64,000 bases of DNA from Ehretia macrophylla (Eukaryota; Streptophyta; Magnoliopsida; Boraginales; Ehretiaceae): the NCBI GenBank assembly GCA_037974665.1, contig CM075771.1, positions 36,812,425-36,876,424 on the forward strand. Direction: 5' to 3'. Below, piece by piece: positions 48,568 through 61,100 of the stretch. Position numbers and translations under genes: made by a program. Each line of letters begins with the position of its first letter. The first letter of the stretch is position 1. The notes below the pieces were generated by a model. That model made no database searches. It had not been told where the DNA came from and saw only the letters and a program-made list of their open reading frames with translations.

Positions 48568-48857
48568 AGTAGCAACTCACAATGGCTGGCAACATTTAAA
48601 AGCAGTTTATAGACAGAAATATAACACAAGATTAGATAACACTCAAGTCAATAACAATCCAATATTCTATCACACAATTCACATAAGACAAGTTTAACTT
48701 GCCAAACTATTTCACTTAAACACACAAACATTCCAAGTTCACAAAGTCATGCTAGAACATTTTCTTTTCACTTAGCAATCATACATAAACACTTTAGCAT
48801 TTTAGACCTTTACCCCACAGACCGAGAATCATATCCCGGCTCATGCAAGACGATCAT
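48568..48857 (-). other. Leader between primer site and gag, right internal region
   Basis: Non-coding, AT-rich, and equivalent to 41332-41622 with small indels (for example ACACAAG against ACACATAAG). Confidence 0.7.
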
Positions 48858-48869
48858 GCTCTGATACCA
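48858..48869 (-). other. Primer binding site (initiator Met tRNA), right internal region
   Basis: TGGTATCAGAGC on the minus strand, 8 bp inside the outer 5' LTR. Confidence 0.93.
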
Positions 48870-48877
48870 CCTTAAGA

Positions 48878-51162
48878 TGTCACGCCCCGACCCGACCCCG
48901 CAAAAGGCCAAGCCCGGACCCGACACACGGACGGAGTCTCCTCTGTACCGCGGACGATCCGAAAACCCTAAAATCAGTATAATACTTGCGAAAGCCATAT
49001 AATAGTGATCAAACCAGCCAACTTTCTTCCAAACATACATTTCCTATTATCCAACTTTCCAAGCCAAAAATGCCATGCATACTACACAGATATTCATGCC
49101 TCTAAACCATTAGCTATTAGCATGCACTTCTTCACTAGTCATCCGAGTATAAGTTTACAATTTTACAAACTTTAAACCATTACAACATAAGACCATTAAA
49201 GGTCTCAAAATAGGAAAATACATACAAGGCTACAAGCCTCAAAATTAAGCGTCCTTCACGCAATATACATAACAAACAAGGTTTGCACAAAACTGGTACC
49301 CAACCACCAGCGAAGCAGGGAAGTGCTATCACCGAAACACCTCCACCTGCTCTTCCTCCTCTATTACCTCGAGAGGGTCTGCTTCAACTACTCCTGTAAA
49401 AACATGGTATAGAAAGGAATGAGCAAAAACTATTGCTCAGCGAGGGCAATTGGTCTCAAGGACGGAGATGAAAGGAGTATGCAATGCAATTAGCCAAGCA
49501 ATACATACAAACCATATAAGTTACATCCAAAGCCAACAATAAAGCAGAGCAGGTATTTAAAGCCGCAAACACTCAATTAAAGGATACGATACTCTTTTCA
49601 TGAGCAACTTTCAAACACGAATTCGATGACGACGCGCCGGCCCAAACTACCTTATAACACCAGTTTGGAATACCCAGGAAGTATCCATCAACCTACAACC
49701 CAAATCTCCCTGGGAGGCAACCCAAGCGAGAAAGGGAATAGCAGCGGAGCTAGAGCAACCAACACTGGCAACCCAAGGCTACCCAGAGAGGCCCATCACT
49801 CACGCGCGAGACACTATGCAATGCAAGACTCGATACAAGACGATAAACAAGCGATAAAGCCACACATGGGAGAATAACAAAGTAGGTTACTCTCGCACGC
49901 AATAGCAGCAATTTGATAAGCAATTCAATCCAAAACAACTCAAACAAGTAATTCAAGTAATTCTAAGCATTCTATAAGCATAAAGACAAGTAAACACATA
50001 AAAACACAAATCGGCCCCAACTATCAAATTGCTACCATTTCCAAACGAGCCACGAGTTCTGGAAACCGACTTCGCCAACCCTCCTAGGTCACCATAAGGC
50101 ACGTCTAAAGACCCCAAAACCTTACTTTACCCTAGAACTCGCGCAAAGCCCCGATTTCCCTCTTTCTCATTTGAACTACAACTACAACAACCAAACACCC
50201 AACCAACGCCATAATCGCACCAAAAGTGCTTCCATGGCTTCCCGAAGCAATGCCAACACGCAAAATGAGAAAACGCCAAAGTCGACCTAAACGACCCCGA
50301 CTTTCCCAAAGGCTTAATTCTTGTTTTTTCCTCTATGTAACCCAAACAAACCACACGTTTTAGCATTCTAGCATACCTAGCACGTTTCTACATCAACGGA
50401 AAGCATAACAGCGTAACTTCAACGTTTCAAGGTTTTACTATTCATAAAACACTATTCATTTCACAATTCAATTTGCAATCACAACATTTAACCGCAGAAA
50501 ATGTTACAAAGCTATAAATACATGTTCTACAAATGCCAAGGAACATTCTAGAAGCATCAAATCGCTTTAAATAACGATCTACAGATAAATCAAAAAATTG
50601 ACAAAGTTAACAAACATAACGTATAAATGCGCAAATAACATGCTTCCCTCACCTTAGGTACTCCTAGTCGCTAGGAAAACAACGTTGGTTGCCTTGAAAA
50701 CCACCCCGCACGAGCTCACGCGAAGATTGATCGATTGAAAGTTGAAATATTTTTTTTTTCTCTCTTCAAAGCCACGGCCAGAGCTGGCTGTTTTGCTGCT
50801 GTTTTCTTTTTATTTTGCTTAGTTATTTTAGCTTATAAGTGTTAAATTGGTTAACAAGTCAAAGGTCCAAGGTCAACAACTTAAAACTTGGTCAAAGAGC
50901 CCTATTTTGGGCGTTTTAAAGCCATTTCAGCTAAGGTAAGTTCAATTAAAGCTAGCAACATTTAAAATATAAAATTTAAGTCATCTAAATACTAGTTTCA
51001 CTATTTGCTGAGGACTAGAAATCGTTATCTGGCTATCGCTCCTTAAATGCAATGCACGTTGCGTCGGCGAGAAAGTAACAGTTAATTCACAAAGCATTTA
51101 AGGAAACATAATTTTTAAAATAATAAACAAAGAATTTTCACATTCCGGGCTCGGGTATTACA
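48878..51162 (-). repeat. 5' LTR of the tandem Gypsy element (LTR3)
   Basis: 2285 bp. It carries more private substitutions than the other two, many of them CG to CA or TG. The shared motif is at 49876-49888. It would hold the promoter of the outermost transcript. Confidence 0.93.
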
Positions 51163-51167
51163 CTTTC
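51163..51167. repeat. Target-site duplication CTTTC, right copy
   Basis: Partner of 34414-34418. The LARD internal region resumes here. Confidence 0.95.
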
Positions 51168-53740
51168 AGGGAAGTGAATTCTGCAGGACGAACAAAAAGG
51201 CTCGGTTAGAGTTTTCTCGCATCTTCACAGGTACTCGATGGATCGTATGTATTATTGGATATGCATATATAAAATGCGTAGCACATGTATAAATGTTGAG
51301 ATAAAGTTATCCCCTTATCTTTGGAATACTCGTACCTATGATTAACTTATCAATTTTATGGCTATGAAGTTTTGATTCCGTTAAACCATTCTTCTCATTG
51401 TGGTTCAAGTATAAAGGTTAAAGACATGCTACTTCCTTAGATATAAGGGTATACTATTAAATATGTAGAATAATATATATTCTCATGTGCTGATAGTGGA
51501 AGTTGACTTGGAGGTTTCTTTGAATCCATATCTCACATCTTAAAATTGGCTTGATAGACTATCTAAGAAGTTATCAATATACTCGTACAATTGAATCCTT
51601 ACTTGATTGGAATTAAGCATTGATGAATCTGATATGGTGTATACTAGTGAGTTTCAAGTTCACTAAGTGTTGAGATCATGACCTAGAAATTAAGAGGTGA
51701 ATTCGTGGAAGTTGACAATAGTTTACTTTTAGGGGTTAGATTATTAAGTCATGGATAGCGTATTTAAGTGAGTTAACAATGGATAACCTCAAGACATGTA
51801 GGCAGCTATGGAGACTGAGTTTAACAAGGTTGATGATTCTTTAGTATAACAATGTATAGGAATGTTAGAATCAAGGAATTCACGTAGCCAAGACTCCTGT
51901 TTCGAAAACTTCACCTAAAATGTTAGGTCGGATAGAAGTGTAAGGTATTGAATTATGCATTCGATGACTAATGTTACTAAAGGTCCTAAGTTGGATATCG
52001 GTGATATTTAGAATCATGGTATTAATTTGGTGCCCCTTGGATTTAGTTGTAATTATGCAAAGTAAGTCATTCTATGCACTCGTTGTTTGGATACCCTAGA
52101 GGATGTTAGAAAGCATATATCCCTAAGTAAGACCAATGGACCTAGTATATAAACCATGGAAGTGAGATTAAAGCATCGGGTTGCAAAGTGGAGTCGTTAG
52201 GGTATGAATAGTAATCCTAAATAGCTAATAGTGAGTACGCATGATGATTCATGGTAAACGCTAGGACCTAAGATTGATGAGACTTAATGATCTTAGCTAG
52301 TTGAACATGTAAACGAAGAGAGTAAGATATAGATGAATCAGAGTCATGATGACTCAGAGACTGCTATTAAACAACCGTGTTTATGTGCACCGTTTCACGT
52401 CTAGAAACTAGCGGTTGGTAGACTTCGAATTGTGGTTGTTGAATAGAGGGGTGAATCTTGTAATGATAGCTAAATAAGTGGTTGATTACTTTTGAAGTTC
52501 TATTAGGCTATGTTGAAGGATGCCTCGTGGTCATAATTTGTATATTGATACAACCTTGAAGTTATCTTGTGTAAGCATCTTATGAGCTCGGTCATTTCGA
52601 TACCCATTTATAGTCCTAGGATTGTTGTTGTACGGCCGGTAACCTAGTAGAGCATTGATATCACTTACATGGCTATGAACCTAGCTTAGTAACACTAATG
52701 TTGAAGATATATTGGCGGGCATTGAGTGTTTGAACGAATGACTAGGTCGCTAAGTGAGTAGGATCATTGTCTTCCTAATCTGACATTACCTTGGACTGAG
52801 GTGAGTGGAATTTATTTGAGGTTGAAACTATTCGCCTTAGGAGTTTTGGATAAGATTAAAAGAAAATTCTGAAGCCTTGTGACTTGAAAATAGAGATTTG
52901 AATAAGGAAATAAATTGTGGATCACAAGCTGATGAAGCTACTTGAAAAGTTGAACTAGTGCTACATGATTAGTTTACCCATGCAATTTCGATGGCAATTT
53001 GTTGGTGATACTTAATAAACCTTAGAATTCGAGTTTAATGAATCTCAATGGTCTTTCTCCTTGATTACAAGTGTGAAGGTTAACGAAGCTGGGAAAGGAT
53101 GTTAGTGAATAGGAGTTTATAACTGGAAGACTAGTCATTAGAAGATTTACTAATCCAATGTACCTTCAAGATAAGAACTATGATACTACCGATAGATGAC
53201 GACTTGAGATGGATTAGTTTGTTTGGTGAGTTCAACCTGAAAATAGGGTTGTATCGTGGAAATAACCATAACATGTGTATGTCCAACGTGCTAACAATTT
53301 TGAAGCTAATAGATAGGATATGTAAATCGGATATAGACCTATCATCTTGAAATTAGCGTATGTCACCCTAGGATCATGGAATTATTGTGATATTCCTTTT
53401 GAGGTATGAAAGCGAGATTGATACAACATGAGTCCTGATTTTGGAGTTATAGTTCTATTGTTAGAATACTGGTGCAACTTTGATGACTGTGTTTGAAGAC
53501 TCTAACCTTAGTTAATGAACTTGACCTTAAGATCAAATGGAGAATAGAGTCGTTCAAAGGAAAGAACTGTAAATGTAGAGGTCACACCGAACTAAATGAT
53601 TGGAGAAACATAGGAAGTGAATTGGTTGTGGTAAGAGATCACCAAACACAGGACGAACCGGAGTAGGAAGAATAACAAGGGTCAGAATCCGTCTAAATGA
53701 CCTCAATAGGCAAGAATGAATTTCGGGACGAAATTCTTTT
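51168..53740 (+). other. Non-coding internal domain of the LARD-like element
   Basis: About 2.6 kb with stops in all frames and no reading frame of 60 codons or more. No zinc knuckle, protease, reverse transcriptase or integrase motif is visible. It begins with a pyrimidine-rich stretch ending in TTCACAG/GT at 51230, a good 3' splice-site match. It ends with the inverted repeat GAATTTCGGGACGAAATTC at 53718-53736. LARD internal domains are typically non-coding but conserved; conservation cannot be judged from one copy. Confidence 0.8.
53718..53736 (+). other. Perfect hairpin before the polypurine tract
   Basis: GAATTTCG and CGAAATTC are perfect 8-bp inverted copies around GGA. It lies five bases before the polypurine tract. 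Similar TTTCGGGACGAAATT strings are familiar at the 3' end of plant Tekay-type elements. Confidence 0.8.
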
Positions 53741-53753
53741 AAGGAGGGGAGGA
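53741..53753 (+). other. Polypurine tract of the LARD-like element
   Basis: AAGGAGGGGAGGA directly before the 3' LTR start TGTGAGG. Confidence 0.92.
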
Positions 53754-56700
53754 TGTGAGGCTCGACCCCGAATAACGTGTGTTACCTCGATTTACGTGCC
53801 TTAGACCTAGAATTATACGATTGATTTTGGATTGCGTTGCCTGTCTTGGTTTTCGTGCATGCTTCGTAATACGTGCGTTGACTTAGAATTGTGTGCCCTA
53901 ATTCTTGATGTACTACATACCTAGATATACGTGTCCTGACCTTGAATTATGTGTGAGACCTCGATTTGCGTGCGATACCTCATTTCGTGTACCCTAATCT
54001 CGATTTGTGTGCCTTGACCTAGGTTTAAGAATTGTGTTCGTTTTGTGTACCATGCATTGAATTACGTGCATTCATTTAGGGTTGCGTGCATTTACTTGGA
54101 AAATATGCATTTGTCTCGTAGTTCGTGTCCTACCTCGTAGTGCATGCCCTAGACCTAGGAAAGCGTGCCCTCATGCTAAACAAGAAAGCATCTTATACGA
54201 AGCACTAGGTCATTAATTAATCCTACAAAATCCACTAATTATTATTAAATTACTAATTCAACTCACTAGAAGACAAAATTTCACTAAACACTAAGCATTC
54301 TTCATTCTTTATTCCTTATTCTTTTTGCACTTCCAACACCCAATTAAATAATACTCCAATAGATAACAAAAAATCAGAATTTTTATAGCCTTGGCCGACC
54401 ACTAGGTGGTATTTGTGCATGTTTGCTCAATTCAAATTGATTCTAGACAACTTATGACAATCCTATGACACAAATGCATAAAAAATTGCTCAAAACCATT
54501 GTGAAAGCCCACCTTGCTCGACCAAACATTCTTTGCCCATACTAGAAATTTCAAATATGCTCTTGAAGACACAAAAAAGCTGAATCATCAAGCTCAAGGC
54601 CGACCACATGCATGAAGAAGTGCAAAAGCTTCACTCTTTGTCATTTCTCTCATTTTTCCTCACACTTCTCTCTCATTTGCTCTCCACATTCTCTCAAGCT
54701 CTCATCTCTTCCCTATCTCTCGGCCTTGACTGAGTTTACTCTTGCCTTTGCTCATCTTCATCAATTCATGGTGCATCAAGACAAGCAACAACCAAAGAAA
54801 CTCAAGCAACCTGGCTAGGATGCAAGAATCACACATGCATGTCCTTTGAGTCTTCATTTCGGCCCTAGGTAAGTTTCTAAGCTTCCATTTCTTTTCTTCT
54901 TGTTCTAACCACATGCATGTACTAAGAGCTTGGTCACTAAGCTAGGAACAATAGAGAAAATCAAGTTGGAATCTCGGCTAGGCAAAGACGAAGAAATTTG
55001 AGCTTCATCAAAGTTTTGTGAATCTTCTTGTTGATTTGCTAAGGTGAGGGCTAAAACCTTTTGAAAATCCTTCAAAAATCCACATGCATGCTCTTAAATG
55101 CATGTCTTTGCTTCTGTACTTGAGTTATATGTGTGTTCATAAGCTTTTACAACCATGCATGGCAAGATTTTGGCTTGAAGTTGATGATAGATAAAATTGG
55201 GTTTGTTGACAGCTCTCTGACTTGTTGTTTTGAGGTGAGTTTGGCTAGGAAAATGATGTTGAAAATGCATGAAAATTGGTAGGTGACTATTTTTTCCAGT
55301 TTTAAACATTTTTAGCAGAAATAGGACAAAGCTAAGTTTTACTCTAAGGTCCTCAAAATGGCAAATCATTAAAATGTGTCCAAATCTAGAAGTCTGGAAA
55401 AAATGAAGCAGGTTTTGGCAGATGCACTGACCTTGTGGAACGAACCAGTTTTGACTTAGTAAATGATATTGAAAATGTATGAAAATTGGTGTACTACTAT
55501 ATTTTTCATTTCTACACATTTTTGGTAGAAATGGACTAAGGCTAAATCCGACCCTAAGGACCTCAAAAACGACAATTATCGAAATGTGTGCAAATCTGGA
55601 CAGTTTTGTGCAATCCCACTGTTTTGGCTATAACTATTGATCTCGAACTTCAAATGATGAAAGGTTTGTTTCTGATTTTAGTTCACTTCTTAAGATTTAA
55701 TTTGACATCTTATTTACTGGAATTGGAGATTGTTTGCTTGACTCAATGATTGTAAGAAAATAGCCTATTGCAGTGAGGGTTTCACTTAGTTATATGCTTA
55801 GAAATTTGTTGTAAATTCTCTTGTGGTATTAATTGCTTTGGATTGTGGCATTGGGATGTTGTGTGGAACGTTTTGAGTACTTGGGGATGTTTGGATTTAT
55901 TGATGCTTGGCTTGAGATTGATTTTGAGTTGACTTGGGGCTTAATTGCACGGGTAAGCACGAAATGGAAACCCTAGTGACTAGGCGAACTTGCTAAGTGT
56001 TGATCCTTTGAATATTAAGTGTAATTATATGTTTAGTAGGCTGCCCGTAGTTTCCTTATAGCCCTAAATGTGATATTGATTCGTTGCATGTTGACAAATA
56101 GGCCTTTCTTGCATCCGAACCACATAGATTGTTGTTGCATGTTGAATAACCTTATTATTTGATTACGTGGACGTTGAAATGAGTTGTATGACCTGATTTA
56201 CGTGTGTTACATGGCTTCCCGTTTAATGTTCATATAACTCCATATGCTTTTCAAGTGAAATTACTTGTCTATTCGTGCCTCGCTTGTTTAAATGTCATAA
56301 ATGTGCATTGCATACAAGGTTGCAACCTTTCATTCTGGCATGGTAGCGTTCACGCACATCGGGCGGCATCGGGTTTGCTGGTGCAACCGTGACTACCATG
56401 ATACCTATTCCCTCTCTCGCTTGGGGGCTAGACTTCCTCGGAGAGTTGGGTCGTAGGATTTCGGGGTACATCCGAAGTATACCCACCTGGCGTGTTAAGG
56501 GGATGAATTAAAGTCGGCTGCAACAACTGAGAGCAAAAGCTCACCGTATCCTTTTTCTATATGTAAAAGTACTCTTGCTTGGTTCCTATTGAACCTCCGG
56601 GAGAAAAGACTGGTAATTGTGTTCCTTTACTTTATATTATTGTTATGTACTTGTTTGTGTTATATTCATGCTTGCAAAAGGATTTTCATAAGTTGAACCG

Positions 56701-57470
56701 GAAAGTGAGTTTCAAAACCTATTTCTCGTTCCCCCTCGCTGAGTTCATAAGGACTCACCATCTTTTATCATCTCAGGTGAAGAAGATCAAGAACAGGTAC
56801 CCGAGGACGACGTGCCTGACGATGATTCCTTGGAGTGATTGCCTGTCTTATGTGCTTTACGTGATTTTGGCTACTTGTGAACTCCATGCTACTTGAAGAC
56901 TATTTCTTTTATGCTGTTTGATGTGTAATGTAAAAGACCCCCGTTGTAATTTGAGGTCGAATTTTGGATTGTACGGATATTAACTAGACAGATACTAAAC
57001 ACTACTATGATCGTTTTGCTATTACTACTACTAGTATCTATAATAGGATTGTGAAGTATTAGGTAAAGGCTAAGTAAAATGAACCAATCAAATCTTAAGC
57101 AGGTACACATTGTTAAGCTAAGATCAACAGGTACTTTTGTAACAAGGATTAACAAACGAACGAGACATAGTATCCTGCTAGGTTATTGATCAAACTAGAC
57201 ATCAAGACAACCAGTAGGCATTTCAATTGATGATAAATAGAAATCTTAGTTGGAAATGAATTTGAGATGGTAAATTTTGAGGCGTTTAGAGAATTAGGTC
57301 AAACCAAAGAGCCCAATTACAGCCATTATGCTGCCGGTTTTCCAAAAAAAATTGGAGTTTAGGTCAAAACGTTAAGTGTTAAATCTTCATAAACGGTTAA
57401 GTACGAGACGTGACTTGAATGTCAGATCACACCCTAGTCTAACCTTTATAGGCCGGGTTAGGGCGTGACA
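53754..57470 (+). repeat. 3' LTR of the LARD-like element
   Basis: 3717 bp, ending in an intact TGACA. It lacks 70 bp present in the 5' LTR (junction near 56290) and so has lost the AACAAAGTAGGTT motif. The near-palindrome remains at 56463-56484. No credible gene; the open frames match those in the 5' LTR. Confidence 0.93.
53770..54175 (+). repeat. Degenerate ~20-bp ACGTG repeat in U3 of the 3' LTR
   Basis: Same array as at 30330-30740, with substitutions at several cores. Confidence 0.75.
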
Positions 57471-57475
57471 CCCAG
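57471..57475. repeat. Target-site duplication CCCAG, right copy
   Basis: Partner of 30309-30313. The spacer resumes CCCAGCCTCTATGTGAAGCG. Confidence 0.95.
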
Positions 57476-57588
57476 CCTCTATGTGAAGCGAAGTTGTCTT
57501 ACCCAAAGTGCCGTGAGATTCTGCAATAGAAATGTGGTGGATAAAGTATCTTGGCAACCCTAACCGGGGCAAAAAAAATTGAAAATGG

Positions 57589-57707
57589 GTGGTGCAACAC
57601 GAGGACTTCCAAGAGGGTCACCCATTCTAGTACTACTCTCGCCCAAGCACGCTTAACTTCGCAATTCTAATGGGATCCGGTGCATTAGTGTTGGTATGAT
57701 CGCACCC
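57589..57707 (-). rRNA. 5S rRNA gene, copy 36
   Basis: Full length with about eight changes. It carries the left-array form at position 43, so it predates the subfamily switch although it lies right of the insertion. The flanking unit is 583 bp once the LARD is removed, because of the 96-bp loss at about 30006. Confidence 0.91.
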
Positions 57708-58267
57708 GTCATGTTGTGGGCACAAATCCTTTATGTGTTGACGGTTCACAGTCACAGCCCAGAGTGATGGCCCATTCAAAAGGCCCAATGGGCTTAACGA
57801 CAACCCATCTGCTTCAACAACGCAGCATCCTCACAAGACATGATATCGACGTGTTGTAGGGCCCTCTAATGTCCCGCGAGTTAGGTTGATGTCCTTTGAA
57901 CTGCTCACGACGTACGATCTGGGAAAGAAAAACAGAGCAAAAGAAGAAAAGTGGCCTAAAATTGATGAAAACATTCAATTTTGGACTCCAAAAATGGGAG
58001 CAGCTGAGAAGGCTAGCTGCCTCCGTGGTAGAGCTCTTGGAGAGCTTTCCAACGGTGTGTTGTGCGCTACGTAAGTCCTTACGGATCAAAAGTTATGGGC
58101 ACCGGATCGACGGAGACCTGGTCACAAGACCTACTCCCTCGGTTTGCGGGCCCAGCCTCCATGGGTAGCGAAGTTGTCTTGCCCAAGGTACTGTCGGATT
58201 CGATAATAGAAATGTGGTGGATAAAGTATCTTGGCAACCCTAACCGGAGCAAAAAAATTTGAAAAGG

Positions 58268-58386
58268 GGGGTGGAACACGAGGACTTCCCAGGGGGCCAC
58301 CCATCCTAGCGCTACTCTCGCCCAAGCACGCTTAACTTCGGAGATCTGATGGGATCCGGTGCATTAGTGCTGGTATGATTGCACCC
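58268..58386 (-). rRNA. 5S rRNA gene, copy 37
   Basis: Full length with about six changes, including A43T and G7A. First gene of the right-hand subfamily. Confidence 0.92.
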
Positions 58387-58946
58387 GTCATGTTGAGGGC
58401 ATAAATCATTTATGTGTTAACGGTTCACAGTCCCAGCCTAGAGAGATGGCCCATTCAAAAGGTCCAATAGGCTTAACGGCAACCCATCCGCTTCAACAAT
58501 GCAGCTTCCTCGCAATACGTGATATTGACGAGTTGTAGGGCCCTCTAACATCTCGCGAGTAAGGTTGTCGTCCTTTTAACAGCTCACGACGTACGATCCG
58601 GAATGGAAAAATAGAGAAAAAGAAGAAATGTGGCCCGAAATTGATGAAAACGTTCAATTTTGGGGTGCAAAAAGGGGCACAGCCGAGCAGACTAGTTGCC
58701 CCCATAGTAGAGCTCTCAAAGAGCTTTGTAACGGTATGTTGTGCACCGTGTAACTCCTTACGGATCAAAATTTATGGGCACTAGAGCGACGGAGACCTGG
58801 TCACAAGCCCTACACCCTCGGTTTACGGGCCCAGCCTCCACGTGAAGCGAAGTTGTCTTGCCCAGTGTCCCGTGGGATTCAATAATAGAAATGTGGTGGA
58901 TAAAGTATCTTGGCAACCATAACCGGAGCCAAAAAAATTGAAAAGG

Positions 58947-59065
58947 GAGGTGCAACACGAGGACTTCCCCGGGGGTCACCCATCCTAGTACTACTCTTGC
59001 CCAAGCACGCTTAACTTCGGAGATCTGATGGGATCCGGTGCATTAATGCTGGTATGATCGCACCC
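58947..59065 (-). rRNA. 5S rRNA gene, copy 38
   Basis: Full length with five changes: A43T, G68A and three others. The spacer beyond it closely matches the spacer beyond copy 37, with the unusual GGGGTG after CAATTTT, so the two units are recent sisters. Confidence 0.93.
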
Positions 59066-59624
59066 GTCATGTTGAGGGCACAAATCCTTTATGTGTTAAT
59101 GGTTCACAGTCCCAGCCTAGAGAGATGGCCCATTCAAAAGGCCCAATAGGCTTAACGATAACCCATCCGCTTCAACAATGCAGCATCCTTGCAATATGTG
59201 ATATCGACACGTTGTAGGGCCCTCTAATGTCCCGTGAATAAGGTTGTCGTCCTTTTAACAACTCACGACGTACGATTCGGGATGGAAAAATAGAGCAAAA
59301 GAAGAAATGTGGCCCGAAACTGATGAAAACATTCAATTTTGGGGTGAAAAACGGGCACAGCCGAGCAGGCTAGTAGCCCCCGTCATAGAGCTCTCGGAGA
59401 GCTTTGCAACGGTATGTTGTGCACCGCGTAACTCCTTACAGATCAAAAGTTATGGGCACCAGAGCGACGGAGACCTGGCCACAAGCCCTACACCCTCGAT
59501 TTGCGGGCCCAGCCTCCACGTGAAGCGAAGTTGTCTTGCCCAGTGTCCCATGGGATTCGATAATAGAAATGTGGTGGATAAAGTATCTTGGCAACCCTAG
59601 CCGGAGCAAAAAAAATTAAAAAGG

Positions 59625-59743
59625 GGGGTGCAACACGAGGACTTCCAAAGGGGTCTCCCATCCTAGTACTACTCTCGCCCAAGCACACTTAACTTCGGAG
59701 ATCAGATGGGATCTGGTGCATTAATGTTGATATGATCGCACTC
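59625..59743 (-). rRNA. 5S rRNA gene, copy 39 (decayed)
   Basis: Full length with about eleven changes, including a modified 5' end (GAGTGCGATC) and box C changes (plus strand AAAGGGGTCTCCC). Confidence 0.87.
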
Positions 59744-60303
59744 GTCATGTTGAAGGCACAAATCCTTTATGTGTTGATGGTTCACAGTCCTAGCCAAGAG
59801 AGATGGCCCATTCAAAAGGCCCAATGGGCTTAATGACAACCCATCCACTTCAACAAAGTAACATCCTAGCGAGACGTGATATCGACGCGTTGTAGGGCCC
59901 TCTAATGTCCGGCGAGTAAGGATGTCGTCCTTTTTACAGCTCACGACGTAAGATCCGAGATGGAAAAACAGAGCAAAAGAAAAAAAGTTGCCCGAAACTG
60001 ATGAAAACGTTCAATTTTGGGCTCCAAAAATAGGCACAGCCTAACAGGCTAGCTACCCTTGTCGTAGAGCTCTCGGAGAGCTTTACAACGGTATGTTGTG
60101 CGCTGCGTAACTCCTTACGTACCAAAAGTTATGGGCACCAGAGCGACGGAGACCTGGTCACAAGCCCTATGCCCTCAGTTTTTGGGCCCAGCCTCCACAT
60201 GTAGCGAAGTTGTCTTGCCAAAGGTGCTGTGGGATTCGATAATAGTAATGTGGTGCATAAAGCATCTTGGCAACCCTAACCGGAGCAAAAAAAATTGAAA
60301 AGG

Positions 60304-60422
60304 GAGGTGCAACACGAGGACTTCCCACGGGGTCACCCATCCTAGTACTACTCTCGCCCAAGTACACTTAACTTCGGAGATCTGATGGGATCCGGTACAT
60401 TAGTGCCGGTATGATCGCACCC
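60304..60422 (-). rRNA. 5S rRNA gene, copy 40
   Basis: Full length with about seven changes. A43T and box A substitutions are present (plus strand AGTACACTTAAC). The 3' spacer marker ATAGTAATGTGG links it to copy 44. Confidence 0.91.
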
Positions 60423-60981
60423 GTCATGTTGAGGGAACAAATCCTTTATGTGTTGATGGTTCACTTTACCAGCCCAGAGAGATGGCCCATTCAAAAGAAC
60501 CAATGGGCTTAACGACAACGCATCTGCTTCAACAACGCAGCATCCTCGCAAGATGTGATATCGATGCGTTGTAGGGCCCTTTAATGTCCCACGAGTAAGG
60601 TTGTCATCCTTTTAACAGCTCACGACGCACGGTCCGGGACCCAAAAACAGAGCAAAAGAATAAAATTGGCCCGAAACTGATGAAAACGTCAAATTTTGGG
60701 CTCCAAAAATGGTACAGCCAAGCAGGCTAGCTGCCCCCATTGTAGAGCTCTCAGAGAGCTTTGCAATGGTATGCTGTGCGCCACGTAACTCATTACAGAT
60801 CAAAAGTTATGGGCTCCGGAGCGACGGAGACCTAGTCACAAGCCCTACGCCCTCGGTTTGTGGGCCCAGCCTCCACGTGAAGCGAAGTTGTCTTACCCAA
60901 GGTGCCGTGGGATCCGATAATAGAAATGTGGTGGATAAAATATCTTGGCAACCCTAACCGGAGCAAAAAAAATTGAAAAGG

Positions 60982-61100
60982 GGGGTGCAACATGAGGACT
61001 TCCCAGGGGGTCTCCCATCCTAGTACTACTATCGCCCAAGCACGCTTAACTTCGGAGATCTGATGGGATCCGGTGCATTAGTGCTGGTATGATCACACCC
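60982..61100 (-). rRNA. 5S rRNA gene, copy 41
   Basis: Full length with five changes, including A43T and C6T. Box A is intact. Confidence 0.93.

Larger units (their letters stand above)
34419..51162 (-). mobile_element. Tandem Tekay-like Ty3/Gypsy retrotransposon (three LTRs, two internal regions)
   Basis: In transcription order on the minus strand the element is LTR 48878-51162, internal region with gag-pol, LTR 41643-43938, a second internal region with gag-pol, and LTR 34419-36703. Only one target duplication (CTTTC) surrounds the whole. LTRs begin TGTAATACCCGAGCC and end GGTCGGGGCGTGACA in the sense direction; the middle one ends GTGATA. Each internal region has its own primer site and polypurine tract. 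The chromodomain, the integrase ending and the [12 protein letters not shown] motif of the encoded protein point to the Tekay (Del) chromovirus clade. The likely origin is unequal recombination between the LTRs of one element on sister chromatids or homologues. Confidence 0.93.
30314..57470 (+). mobile_element. LARD-like non-autonomous LTR retrotransposon with nested insertion
   Basis: The element runs from TGTGAGGCCCGACC to GGGCGTGACA between CCCAG duplications. It has a 5' LTR (30314-34102), an initiator-Met primer site, a polypurine tract and a 3' LTR (53754-57470). The internal region is interrupted by a nested element at 34419-51162. Without it about 2.9 kb of internal sequence remains, and I find no gag or pol coding sequence in it. 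LTRs of 3.7 kb with a non-coding internal domain fit the LARD class. The hairpin and polypurine tract before the 3' LTR (TTTCGGGACGAAATTC, then AAGGAGGGGAGGA) resemble Tekay chromoviruses, so that group may supply the proteins; this is inference. Confidence 0.88.

Noticed and set aside
51168..53740. A decayed gag-pol in the LARD internal domain
   Set aside because: I looked for RT, RNase H, integrase and zinc-knuckle motifs on both strands and saw none. A profile search would settle whether very old remnants exist.
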